From Candidatus Bipolaricaulota bacterium (lineage in GTDB: Bacteria; Bipolaricaulota; Bipolaricaulia; UBA7950; UBA9294): DNA of 13,669 nucleotides. A program made the translations under genes and the position numbers. The stretch lies in NCBI GenBank assembly GCA_023132545.1, contig JAGLYB010000017.1, positions 1 to 13,669 on the forward strand, given 5' to 3'. Shown here one piece after another: positions 6,419-12,455 of this stretch. How positions within the stretch are numbered: the first letter of the stretch is position 1; every line of letters starts with the position of its first letter. The notes beneath the pieces are model-generated. The model worked only from the letters and a program-made list of their open reading frames with translations. It ran no database searches and was not told where the DNA came from.

Positions 6419-7105
6419 TTGTTGGTACTGAACGACGTACACAAGACATATCAGATGGGAGAAACGCAAGTTCGCGCGTTGCGTGGGGTGAGCTTAGAGC
6501 TTCCTCCGGCACAGTTCTCTGTCATCATGGGGCATTCAGGATCCGGGAAGTCCACGTTGATGCACTTGGCCGGCTGTCTCGATGTTCCTACATCCGGTCA
6601 TGTTGAATATGGAGGAATGGATCTAACGACGCTTTCATCTCGAGAGCGAGCTGATTTCCGATCCTCCGAAGTCGGGTTTGTGTTCCAGAAATACAACCTG
6701 GTAGGAAATCTCACCGCGCTGGAGAACGTGGCGCTGCCCTTGCTGCTCAGAAATACAACAGCAAAGCAAGCCCAAGCTCAAGCCAGAGAGGCATTGGATT
6801 TGGTCGGATTGAAGGAGCGAATGACGCACCGTCCTGCCAAACTATCCGGAGGAGAGCAACAACGCGTGGCCATTGCCCGATCTCTCGTCAACGATCCGAC
6901 CATGATCCTGGCAGACGAGCCAACCGGAAATCTGGATACAACAACAGGAGAGCGCATTCTCAAGCTTCTGAGGAGATTCACTGACAACGACAAGATCGTT
7001 CTCGTAGTTACGCATAATCCTGAGATCGCCGATATGGCGGATAGGGTGGTCTACTTGCGGGATGGGCAAGTTGAGTCGCAGCAGTTTCAGGAGGTGGCGC
7101 GATGA
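6419..7105 (+). CDS. ABC transporter ATP-binding protein (MacB/LolD type)
   Basis: This 228-residue ATPase has a complete nucleotide-binding domain: Walker A GHSGSGKS (38-45), Q-loop Gln90, signature LSGGEQQ (142-148), Walker B with ILADEPTGNLD (163-173) and the H-loop His199. The DEPTGNLD form and the overall length are typical of the MacB/LolD/FtsE (mechanotransmission) branch, whose ATPases power a periplasmic stroke rather than carry a solute through a channel. The likely start is a TTG at 6419, 5 bases after AGGAGG, with another TTG immediately following at 6422; no ATG is available nearby. The last bases overlap the permease start as ATGA, so the pair is stoichiometrically coupled. Confidence 0.93.
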   Translation: MLVLNDVHKTYQMGETQVRALRGVSLELPPAQFSVIMGHSGSGKSTLMHLAGCLDVPTSGHVEYGGMDLTTLSSRERADFRSSEVGFVFQKYNLVGNLTALENVALPLLLRNTTAKQAQAQAREALDLVGLKERMTHRPAKLSGGEQQRVAIARSLVNDPTMILADEPTGNLDTTTGERILKLLRRFTDNDKIVLVVTHNPEIADMADRVVYLRDGQVESQQFQEVAR

Positions 7106-8559
7106 AGCTGAATCTTTTTCGTCTTGCCTTGAAGAACATCGGAAGCCGACGCACACGATCTTGGTTGACAATTCTCGGCGTCCTCGTCGGCGTAACTGCT
7201 GTGGTCGCCCTGCTTTCCATCGGAACCGGTGTTCAGGAAGCTGTGTTGCAACAATTCGAAGACATCGGCTACGACATTATCTTGATTGCGCCAGCGAACA
7301 TGGCTGGCGCAGCTCGGTCCTCCGCTGGCGGCTTCGTGCCTGGCTCTGGAGCTGGTCGCGCGGGAGGCGGAATGCCTCCTACACAACCGTCCTCCAGCAG
7401 CAGCGTTCCTGGAACGTTCTCTCCAGAGAGCTTGGGCGCATCCACATCCGAAGACGACACGTTGGAACATCGAGCTGAGCAAACGAAAGAGGGTATATCC
7501 CTCACCTCAGGTCTGGACACGGTTTTGCTTCTCACACAAGTTCCTCAGCTGATCGAAGCCGGAACGCTGGGCAGTCAGATTCAACCTGTGAACACCATCA
7601 CAACCAGTGGCTTCCTGAGAGTCTCGACACCGTCGCTCGACTTCCTTGACGCATTCCCTTCTGTTCTTGGAGGATTCGAAATCGCGACTGGAACCTTCTT
7701 CACCAATACAACTGAGAATCAAGTAATCGTTGGCGCAAGATCCGCCGAAACGCTACGGATGGCTGTTGGGGATCCCATATCCATCGCCGGCATCCCGTTT
7801 ACCGTTGTCGGCATCCTGGAGCCAAATGGCCAAAGCTCGGATGAAGAAAATGGGGAAGGTTCCGCGATGGGCGATCAAGCTTTGTCCCAGAGCCTGGCAA
7901 CCGGAGGATCAGCAGACTTGGTCCTACGTGGATTGACCAATACCGACGATTCCCTGTTCGTCCTCAACGAGCGAGCGTCCGACATACTTACCGGACGTTC
8001 TAGGTTGTCGGTAACGATCACGCGTGTCGAAGCAGGTGCATCCATCAGCGAAACCAAGGACGCCCTCAACGTGGCCATCGGGCAGCAAGGGGCCTCGGGA
8101 ACACCCATCTCGATTCAAGAAGTGGCGGATGAGATCCAGGGTGCGCTCAGCCTGATCGAGACCGTTCTCGCCAGCATCGCTGCCGTTGCATTGATCGTTG
8201 GCGCTGTCGGGCTGATGAATACCATGTACACGTCTGTACTCGAACGAACTCGGGAGATCGGAATTCTCAAGTCCATTGGTGCCCGTGACGGACAAGTGAT
8301 GACGCTGTTCCTCATTGATTCGGGGTTGATGGGTCTCATCGGAGGGGTTCTTGGGTTGATTCTGGGAAGCATTCTCAGCCTAGTCGGTACGCGGCTGCTT
8401 GGCCCCGGTTTGGGCGTCGGTTCGTTCTCTCCCGTTATCGATGGTTGGCTTGTCGGAGGGGTGCTCGTATTTTCCTTCGTGCTTGGAGCACTATCCGGCG
8501 TATGGCCGGCTTGGCGAGCATCACGACTCAATCCCGTCGATGCACTAGCAGCAGAGTAG
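7102..8559 (+). CDS. ABC transporter permease (MacB/FtsX type)
   Basis: This 485-residue permease has the four-helix topology of type VII exporters. Helix 1 is at about 20-42 (SWLTILGVLVGVTAVVALLS). A large periplasmic MacB_PCD-like domain covers about 43-345, with the diagnostic stretch NQVIVGARSAETL...GDPISIAGIPFTVVGIL (206-239). The FtsX domain has helices at about 352-376, 400-432 and 447-472. VLERTREIGILKSIGA (379-394) is the coupling segment that contacts the ATPase. Residues about 68-120 are a Gly/Ala/Ser/Pro-rich linker inserted in the periplasmic domain, which is unusual for the family. No MacA adaptor or outer-membrane channel gene adjoins it. Export or removal of a lipid, lipoprotein or peptide from the membrane is the family-level expectation. 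Confidence 0.92.
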   Translation: MKLNLFRLALKNIGSRRTRSWLTILGVLVGVTAVVALLSIGTGVQEAVLQQFEDIGYDIILIAPANMAGAARSSAGGFVPGSGAGRAGGGMPPTQPSSSSSVPGTFSPESLGASTSEDDTLEHRAEQTKEGISLTSGLDTVLLLTQVPQLIEAGTLGSQIQPVNTITTSGFLRVSTPSLDFLDAFPSVLGGFEIATGTFFTNTTENQVIVGARSAETLRMAVGDPISIAGIPFTVVGILEPNGQSSDEENGEGSAMGDQALSQSLATGGSADLVLRGLTNTDDSLFVLNERASDILTGRSRLSVTITRVEAGASISETKDALNVAIGQQGASGTPISIQEVADEIQGALSLIETVLASIAAVALIVGAVGLMNTMYTSVLERTREIGILKSIGARDGQVMTLFLIDSGLMGLIGGVLGLILGSILSLVGTRLLGPGLGVGSFSPVIDGWLVGGVLVFSFVLGALSGVWPAWRASRLNPVDALAAE

Positions 8560-8587
8560 CCTCCGTACTACCTCCCCCCTCCCTAAT

Positions 8588-8622
8588 GGGGCGCCTGAAC
8601 TAGGCGCCCCTTCCTCTTTTTC
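8588..8622 (+). terminator. Intrinsic terminator of the ABC operon
   Basis: GGGGCGCCT (8588-8596) pairs perfectly with AGGCGCCCC (8602-8610) around a GAACT loop. It is followed by TTCCTCTTTTTC. It lies 28 bases after the permease stop. Confidence 0.92.
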
Positions 8623-8689
8623 AACACGACACGCTTTCCCATGCCTCCCAACCACGCCGATTGACTATCCAGCATACATCCAACATGCC

Positions 8690-8728
8690 GTTGGCTAGCT
8701 GTCTCGAAATGCAGTAGAACTAGCTAAC
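8690..8728 (+). promoter_or_regulatory. Possible promoter within an inverted repeat before the 8752 gene
   Basis: TTGGCT (8691-8696) and TAGAAC (8715-8720) are 18 bases apart, a modest sigma70 match. The region is also bounded by GTTGGCTAG (8690-8698) and CTAGCTAAC (8720-8728), which pair over 9 positions with one G-U wobble. The rest of 8623-8751 shows nothing else recognisable. Confidence 0.3.
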
Positions 8729-8751
8729 AAATTCGGGAGGGTTGACTGATC

Positions 8752-9606
8752 ATGAAAATCACATTGATTCTGATGTTCTTGCTGTGCCTTGTACTATTTT
8801 CTGGGTTCGCAGATGAAGAGCCCGCCGAACTCGGAGAGTTCGCTGAACTCGAAGAGGTCGCAGAATTCGGAGAGTTCGAAGACCAATATGTTGGCGGCGG
8901 CGGTCCCATGCCTACATTGCTGTTTCTCGACTTTGAGGATCTCAACGGCGCCATCACCGACGCCGGCTATCCACAGATCAGTCAAGTTCTGTTTGCCAAT
9001 GGCGGCGGCGGATATGGCGGAGCACTCGATGGACTCCGCATCGGTGGCTTTTATATTGGCGGCGATACGATGTCGGCGTCCGAATCTCGCAGTGTCTCAT
9101 TGAACATGGGATATGGCGGCATGATGATCGAGAAGGCCGTTCGCAGCGACGATGACTTCACCGTCGTGCTCGGTACGATGCTCGGTTTCGGGAGTCTCGA
9201 TCTGCGCTTCATCAGCAATCTGCCGGAAACCTTCGAAGATGCAGTTGCCAATCCTTTCTTGTCGTCCATGAGCAAGGAGTTCTATGTCGTACAACCCTAC
9301 GTCGCATTCGAATCCAAACCCTACTCCTGGATGTGGGCACGATTCCAGTTGGGGTTCCTGTGGACACTCGCAGATAAGTGGACCTTTGAAGAGACCGAGT
9401 TCGCAGGGCCACCTCGCACTTTCGGCGGTCTAACAGCAAGCCTGATGATTCGTTTCGGCGGAAGCGGTCTGTTTCCTTTGGACGAAATGGAAACAGCTCT
9501 CGATGAACTTGTGGAAGAACCAGACGCGCCAGACGATTCAGAGTCCGATTCGGAGCCGTCTCAGGTTAAAGAGGTTGAAGAAGCTAAGGAAGCTGAAACG
9601 GAATAG
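8752..9606 (+). CDS. Gly-rich secreted or outer-surface protein with acidic ends
   Basis: This is a 284-residue exported protein. Residues 1-20 are a signal peptide (MKITLILMFLLCLVLFSGFA). An acidic segment (21-44) contains three imperfect hexapeptides: AELGEF, AELEEV and AEFGEF. The core (about 45-238) carries Gly-rich turns (GGGGYGG at 84-90; RIGGFYIGGD at 96-105; MGYGG at 119-123). Alternating strands such as FYVVQPYVAFE, MWARFQLGFLWTL and LTASLMIRFGG are compatible with a beta-barrel or beta-sandwich. The tail (about 243-284) is almost entirely acidic and polar, and probably disordered. Similar Gly-rich envelope proteins occur in Thermotogae-like and other deep-branching bacteria; this likeness is from memory. 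GGGAGG lies 11 bases before the ATG, a longer spacing than in its neighbours, and no better start exists. Confidence 0.75.
   Translation: MKITLILMFLLCLVLFSGFADEEPAELGEFAELEEVAEFGEFEDQYVGGGGPMPTLLFLDFEDLNGAITDAGYPQISQVLFANGGGGYGGALDGLRIGGFYIGGDTMSASESRSVSLNMGYGGMMIEKAVRSDDDFTVVLGTMLGFGSLDLRFISNLPETFEDAVANPFLSSMSKEFYVVQPYVAFESKPYSWMWARFQLGFLWTLADKWTFEETEFAGPPRTFGGLTASLMIRFGGSGLFPLDEMETALDELVEEPDAPDDSESDSEPSQVKEVEEAKEAETE
8824..8877 (+). repeat. Three 18-base tandem repeats encoding an acidic hexapeptide
   Basis: Three consecutive 18-base units, each beginning with an Ala and a Glu codon, encode AELGEF, AELEEV and AEFGEF just after the signal peptide. The first and third units are nearly identical in DNA, so recent in-frame duplication is likely and copy number may vary between strains. 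Confidence 0.75.
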
Positions 9607-9630
9607 CACCACCCAAATCGAGATTTCAGG

Positions 9631-9671
9631 ATTCGGGTTCGCGGTCGACGCGATTGATCGTGAACCAGAAT
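9631..9671 (+). other. Long imperfect stem-loop between the surface protein and deacetylase-like genes
   Basis: ATTCGGGTTC (9631-9640) pairs with GAACCAGAAT (9662-9671) at 9 of 10 positions. The interior holds a second small hairpin, TCGCG-GTCGA-CGCGA (9639-9653), which overlaps the outer arm by two bases. It has no T-tail. It could be a weak terminator or a 5' structure; the rest of 9607-9759 shows no gene. Confidence 0.35.
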
Positions 9672-9759
9672 TGCTTAACAAGAGAACCGTATCTGAATTC
9701 TGGGAACATTCATTCCTCTGTTCCGTAGATTGAGAGTCCACGATCCACAAGGAGGAATC

Positions 9760-10851
9760 ATGGTTCATCGTTTCTCACCATGCACTCATTGCAAACTCAT
9801 GTACTCGATCGTTCCATCTCTCGGATTGTTTCTTCTGTTATTCCTGCTTCTGGGAATGACAACCCAGCCGGAACCAGCTGGCGACCAGCCCGTACTCCTG
9901 TTCGGCATCGGCGTTCACATTGAACCCTTCGGTGCTCAAGTCAGTCCGATCGCCATCGAAACGGGAGCCAGGTCCAGAACGCTCGATCCCAATCAGATGG
10001 ATTACAACCGCCGCCCCAATTTCGAACGCCATGTCGAAGATCTCCTGAACCTGGCTGCGACAGTCGAGGAACATGGCGGACTGTTGACGGTTCAAGCCCA
10101 AACCGCGTTCACAACATCCGCCATTCGTTTCGAAAATACCATCCTGTCTGACTTCGAGGACAGCGGGCATGAGATCGGCCTTCACTTCCACGAGAACGTG
10201 CACCTCGGCAATGGCGATGAGAACCTATCTCCTGACGTATGGACGGCCGTCATGCAGGAACAAATCGAGTTCATCCATCGTTCCGGTGTAGAGGACCCAA
10301 TTCGCTACTGGAGCGGGGGTAATTTGTACCCACAGGTTCTGCAAGCTGCAGCAAACGCAGGTCTATCCATTAACTCGGACTGGAAGAATCCCAATACTCA
10401 GTCTACCCCAGAATTGCTCATGGGCATTCATCCTTGGCAACCGGCTGGAGGAACCAACGGAGAGGATATCTCGGCGTTTGCCACTCATGATTCGGATGGT
10501 TCCGTCATCTTCTTGCCCGGAGGCATCATCGACCCCGTTGTCTTCGCCAACAAGAACCTGATCAAACAGGAGGAAGGTCTGGAAGGATGGCTCGATGTCC
10601 TCGAGGATTCGTTGCTGGCTTCGCTGGAAGCAGTTCAGTCAGGTCGCGTCAACGTTTTCCACTTCACTGTCCATCCAGGCGAATTCGTCGGCGATCCACA
10701 TGCACCGTATGAGTTGTTGGCTGATTTCTTGGACGACGTAATCGATCCGTTGGTCGCAGCCGGCCGAATCCAATGGGCAACCTTCTCGCAGATGGCCGAT
10801 GCCTTCGAAGAGTGGGAAGCCGATTACCCCGCAGTCGACCCACGCTCGTAG
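9760..10851 (+). CDS. Membrane-anchored polysaccharide deacetylase-like protein
   Basis: This is a 363-residue protein. Residues 14-33 form a hydrophobic signal anchor (MYSIVPSLGLFLLLFLLLGM). The remainder reads as a (beta/alpha)-barrel of the NodB/glycoside-hydrolase-deacetylase superfamily. The strand GIGVHIEP (49-56) is followed by helix HVEDLLNLAATVEEHGG. Next comes HEIGLHFHENVHLG (137-150), the equivalent of the metal-binding H-x3-H motif, with candidate ligands His142, His144 and His148. The C-terminal strand VNVFHFTVHPGEF (298-310) brings two more histidines. The usual TFDDG motif 1 is absent, so metal-dependent N- or O-deacetylation of an envelope glycan is only inferred. The ATG at 9760 is chosen because AAGGAGG precedes it by 4 bases; a TTG at 9730 would only translate through that site. 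Confidence 0.7.
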   Translation: MVHRFSPCTHCKLMYSIVPSLGLFLLLFLLLGMTTQPEPAGDQPVLLFGIGVHIEPFGAQVSPIAIETGARSRTLDPNQMDYNRRPNFERHVEDLLNLAATVEEHGGLLTVQAQTAFTTSAIRFENTILSDFEDSGHEIGLHFHENVHLGNGDENLSPDVWTAVMQEQIEFIHRSGVEDPIRYWSGGNLYPQVLQAAANAGLSINSDWKNPNTQSTPELLMGIHPWQPAGGTNGEDISAFATHDSDGSVIFLPGGIIDPVVFANKNLIKQEEGLEGWLDVLEDSLLASLEAVQSGRVNVFHFTVHPGEFVGDPHAPYELLADFLDDVIDPLVAAGRIQWATFSQMADAFEEWEADYPAVDPRS

Positions 10852-10865
10852 AATTCTGATGATCT

Positions 10866-10891
10866 CGTAATCATTACGCGAGGCATCGCGT
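10866..10891. other. Mutually exclusive palindromes before the GNAT gene
   Basis: CGTAAT-C-ATTACG (10866-10878) is a perfect palindrome. It overlaps a second perfect hairpin, ACGCGA-GGCA-TCGCGT (10876-10891), so only one can form at a time. They lie 15 bases after the deacetylase-like stop and about 60-85 bases before the next ATG. A terminator without T-tail or a regulator site are both possible. Confidence 0.35.
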
Positions 10892-10949
10892 CCTGCCATG
10901 AGATATCCTTGGAGCACTCATTCACAACAATCTTTCGAGGAGACTACTC

Positions 10950-11426
10950 ATGACCGAGGCTCAAACCATTCCTGCAAACGCTGATGTTAGCCTGCGAGAG
11001 ATCACAGCGGACACCGTATATTCCATCATCAAGTTTTCCGAGACGCTCCCAGATGATCAACAGAAGATGGTGGCTCCAAATGCCGTTTCCATTGCCCAAG
11101 CGCATTTCTCAGACAAAGCCTGGTTCCGCGCCATCTACGCGAACGAAACTCCAGTCGGTTTCGTCATGCTCTACGACAATTCGGATAAGAGCGAGTACTT
11201 CTTGTGGCGATTGATGATCGCCGGACCTCACCAGAAAAAGGGATTCGGGGAACGTGCCATCGCATTGCTGGTCGACTATGTCAAGACCAGGCCGAACGTC
11301 ACTTTTCTTGGAGCCAGCTACGTTCCCATGGATGGTGGGCCCGAAGGCTTCTACAAGAAGCTCGGATTCGAACCAACCGGAGAGGTCGAACACGAAGAGA
11401 TCGTGGTGCGTCTATCCCTTATCTGA
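10950..11426 (+). CDS. GNAT N-acetyltransferase, diamine/polyamine (BltD/PaiA) type
   Basis: This 158-residue single-domain GNAT has its N-terminal helices at about 12-55, then the central sheet FRAIYANETPVGFVMLYDN and FLWRLMIAGP. The acetyl-CoA pyrophosphate loop is QKKGFG (95-100), running into helix ERAIALLVDYVK. YKKLGFEPTGE at 135-145 is the C-terminal signature. The FLWRLMI strand and closing VEHEEIVVRLSL resemble the Bacillus BltD/PaiA polyamine acetyltransferases, so a small amine is the likely acceptor; this is a family-level guess. GAGGAG lies 7 bases before the ATG. The protein is cytosolic, full length and without oddities. It precedes the Rrf2 gene by 143 bases, with a hairpin and a possible promoter between, so co-transcription is uncertain. 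Confidence 0.9.
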   Translation: MTEAQTIPANADVSLREITADTVYSIIKFSETLPDDQQKMVAPNAVSIAQAHFSDKAWFRAIYANETPVGFVMLYDNSDKSEYFLWRLMIAGPHQKKGFGERAIALLVDYVKTRPNVTFLGASYVPMDGGPEGFYKKLGFEPTGEVEHEEIVVRLSLI

Positions 11427-11457
11427 TTCGAGACCTTCTATTATCTGTTTCTCCGAG

Positions 11458-11476
11458 ATCGAAGTGTTGCTTCGAT
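11458..11476 (+). other. Short hairpin after the GNAT gene
   Basis: ATCGAAG (11458-11464) pairs perfectly with CTTCGAT (11470-11476) around TGTTG, 31 bases after the GNAT stop. No T-run follows, so it may be a weak terminator or a leader structure of the Rrf2 gene. Confidence 0.35.
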
Positions 11477-11514
11477 AGCAGATCACTTGTTGTCTCTTGC
11501 AGTTCATAAAGCAT

Positions 11515-11542
11515 TTGCTTCTCGGCGTGGGATGTCTACACT
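11515..11542 (+). promoter_or_regulatory. Candidate promoter of the Rrf2 gene
   Basis: TTGCTT (11515-11520) and TACACT (11537-11542) are 16 bases apart, leaving a leader of about 20 bases before the ATG at 11570. No inverted repeat resembling a classic Rrf2-type autoregulatory site is evident over it. Confidence 0.35.
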
Positions 11543-11569
11543 TCTTGACGCGTGTGAGAGGAGGTGCCG

Positions 11570-12001
11570 ATGCTCTATTCGAAAACGGCCAAGTACGCTG
11601 TTCTTGCGCTGGCGGAAGTGGCACTCTGTCCGCCCGAACATCCCGTTTCGACGAAGCAAATCGCAGCATCTGCCTCGGTCCCCTATCCTTTGCTTGCGAA
11701 GATCGTCGGTCAATTACGGCGTGCCGGATTGGTGCACGCGGCTCGTGGAAAGCACGGCGGTATCCTGCTTACGCGGCCAGCCAAGGACATCACGATTCAG
11801 GATGTCGTGCTCGCCATGGATGGCCCTGACGTACTGAATGACTGTCCTTTGTTTCTGACCCCTTGCAATTGCGAGAAAGAGTGCGACATGCATCCTTTGT
11901 GGAAACCGGCGCGTGATGCCGTAGTCAAGTTCTTTGAGAACACAACGCTGCAAGACATTGCCAATGGTCGTCAGGCAATCCAGAAGAAAAGCACCGCCTA
12001 G
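11570..12001 (+). CDS. Rrf2-family transcriptional regulator, putative Fe-S sensor
   Basis: This is a 143-residue winged-helix regulator. LYSKTAKYAVLALAEVAL (2-19) is the classic Rrf2 first helix. The recognition region STKQIAASASVPYPLLAKIV (27-46) and wing ARGKHGGILLTRP (58-70) follow. After DVVLAMDG comes a cysteine cluster, C92, C99, C101 and C105 (C-x6-C-x-C-x3-C), then the dimer helix HPLWKPARDAVVKFF. IscR and NsrR use three spaced cysteines to hold a [2Fe-2S] or [4Fe-4S] cluster; here four are crowded, so a cluster is likely but its type is open. AGGAGG lies 5 bases before the ATG; the GTG at 11564 overlaps this site and is rejected. Only 10 bases separate it from the converging phosphatase-like gene. 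Targets are unknown; the neighbouring genes and itself are candidates. Confidence 0.92.
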   Translation: MLYSKTAKYAVLALAEVALCPPEHPVSTKQIAASASVPYPLLAKIVGQLRRAGLVHAARGKHGGILLTRPAKDITIQDVVLAMDGPDVLNDCPLFLTPCNCEKECDMHPLWKPARDAVVKFFENTTLQDIANGRQAIQKKSTA

Positions 12002-12011
12002 AGGCCATCCC

Positions 12012-12428
12012 TTAGGATTGGAACCGAACGAATTGCCCGAACCAAAGCACCCACTCTGCCTGTTCGCACGTTTCAATAGCACCTGGGTCGTAGTGGGTGC
12101 GGACCCATTCCACAGCACCATCCGCCGGGACTCCTGCCAGAATCGCCATGCATGCAAGAACCGTTCCCGTTCGTCCCAAGCCGCCGATGCAGCCGATCTC
12201 ACCGCGTTCGCCGTTCTTTGCACGTTCGAAAACAGCTATGATCTGGCCCGCTGCCGTTTCCTTGTCAGCAGGCAAGCCAAAATCCGGCCAATCGATCATC
12301 TCGGCATCCCATGTCGGAGCCCATGCGGGATCCATGTAGAGGCCGAAATCGCGATCTGGGTTATCTTCTTGTCGTACCTTAAGAGACGATGCCGTAATGC
12401 ATGTACCGTCAGGGAAACGAACGTTCAC
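12012..12428 (-). CDS. Protein-tyrosine-phosphatase-like protein
   Basis: This is a 138-residue single-domain cysteine phosphatase candidate. The P-loop is C80-IGGLG-R86-TG (C-x5-R-T-G), with GTVLACMAIL as the following helix. DWPDFGLP (46-53) contains a WPD loop with general-acid candidate Asp49. A Gln at 123 in ETCEQAEWV may play the Q-loop role. The residue before the catalytic cysteine is Gly79, where most tyrosine phosphatases have His. The start is GTG, supported by AAGGAGG 6 bases upstream. It lies 27 bases after the alpha/beta-hydrolase on the same strand, so they form an operon. Substrate may be phosphotyrosine, another phosphoester or none; related short proteins are common in actinobacteria, from memory. 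Confidence 0.78.
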   Translation of the reverse strand: MNVRFPDGTCITASSLKVRQEDNPDRDFGLYMDPAWAPTWDAEMIDWPDFGLPADKETAAGQIIAVFERAKNGERGEIGCIGGLGRTGTVLACMAILAGVPADGAVEWVRTHYDPGAIETCEQAEWVLWFGQFVRFQS

Positions 12429-12455
12429 TGAGAGCCTCCTTGGGGCATCGACGAG

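Noticed and set aside
7062..7552. Several ORFs in other frames over the permease 5' half
   Set aside because: They are frame shadows of the GC-rich Gly/Ser/Pro-coding stretch, rich in Arg, Ser and His, without start signals.
9730..9759. TTG start of the deacetylase-like gene
   Set aside because: The added residues (RVHDPQGGI) are the translated ribosome binding site region; ATG 9760 has AAGGAGG before it.
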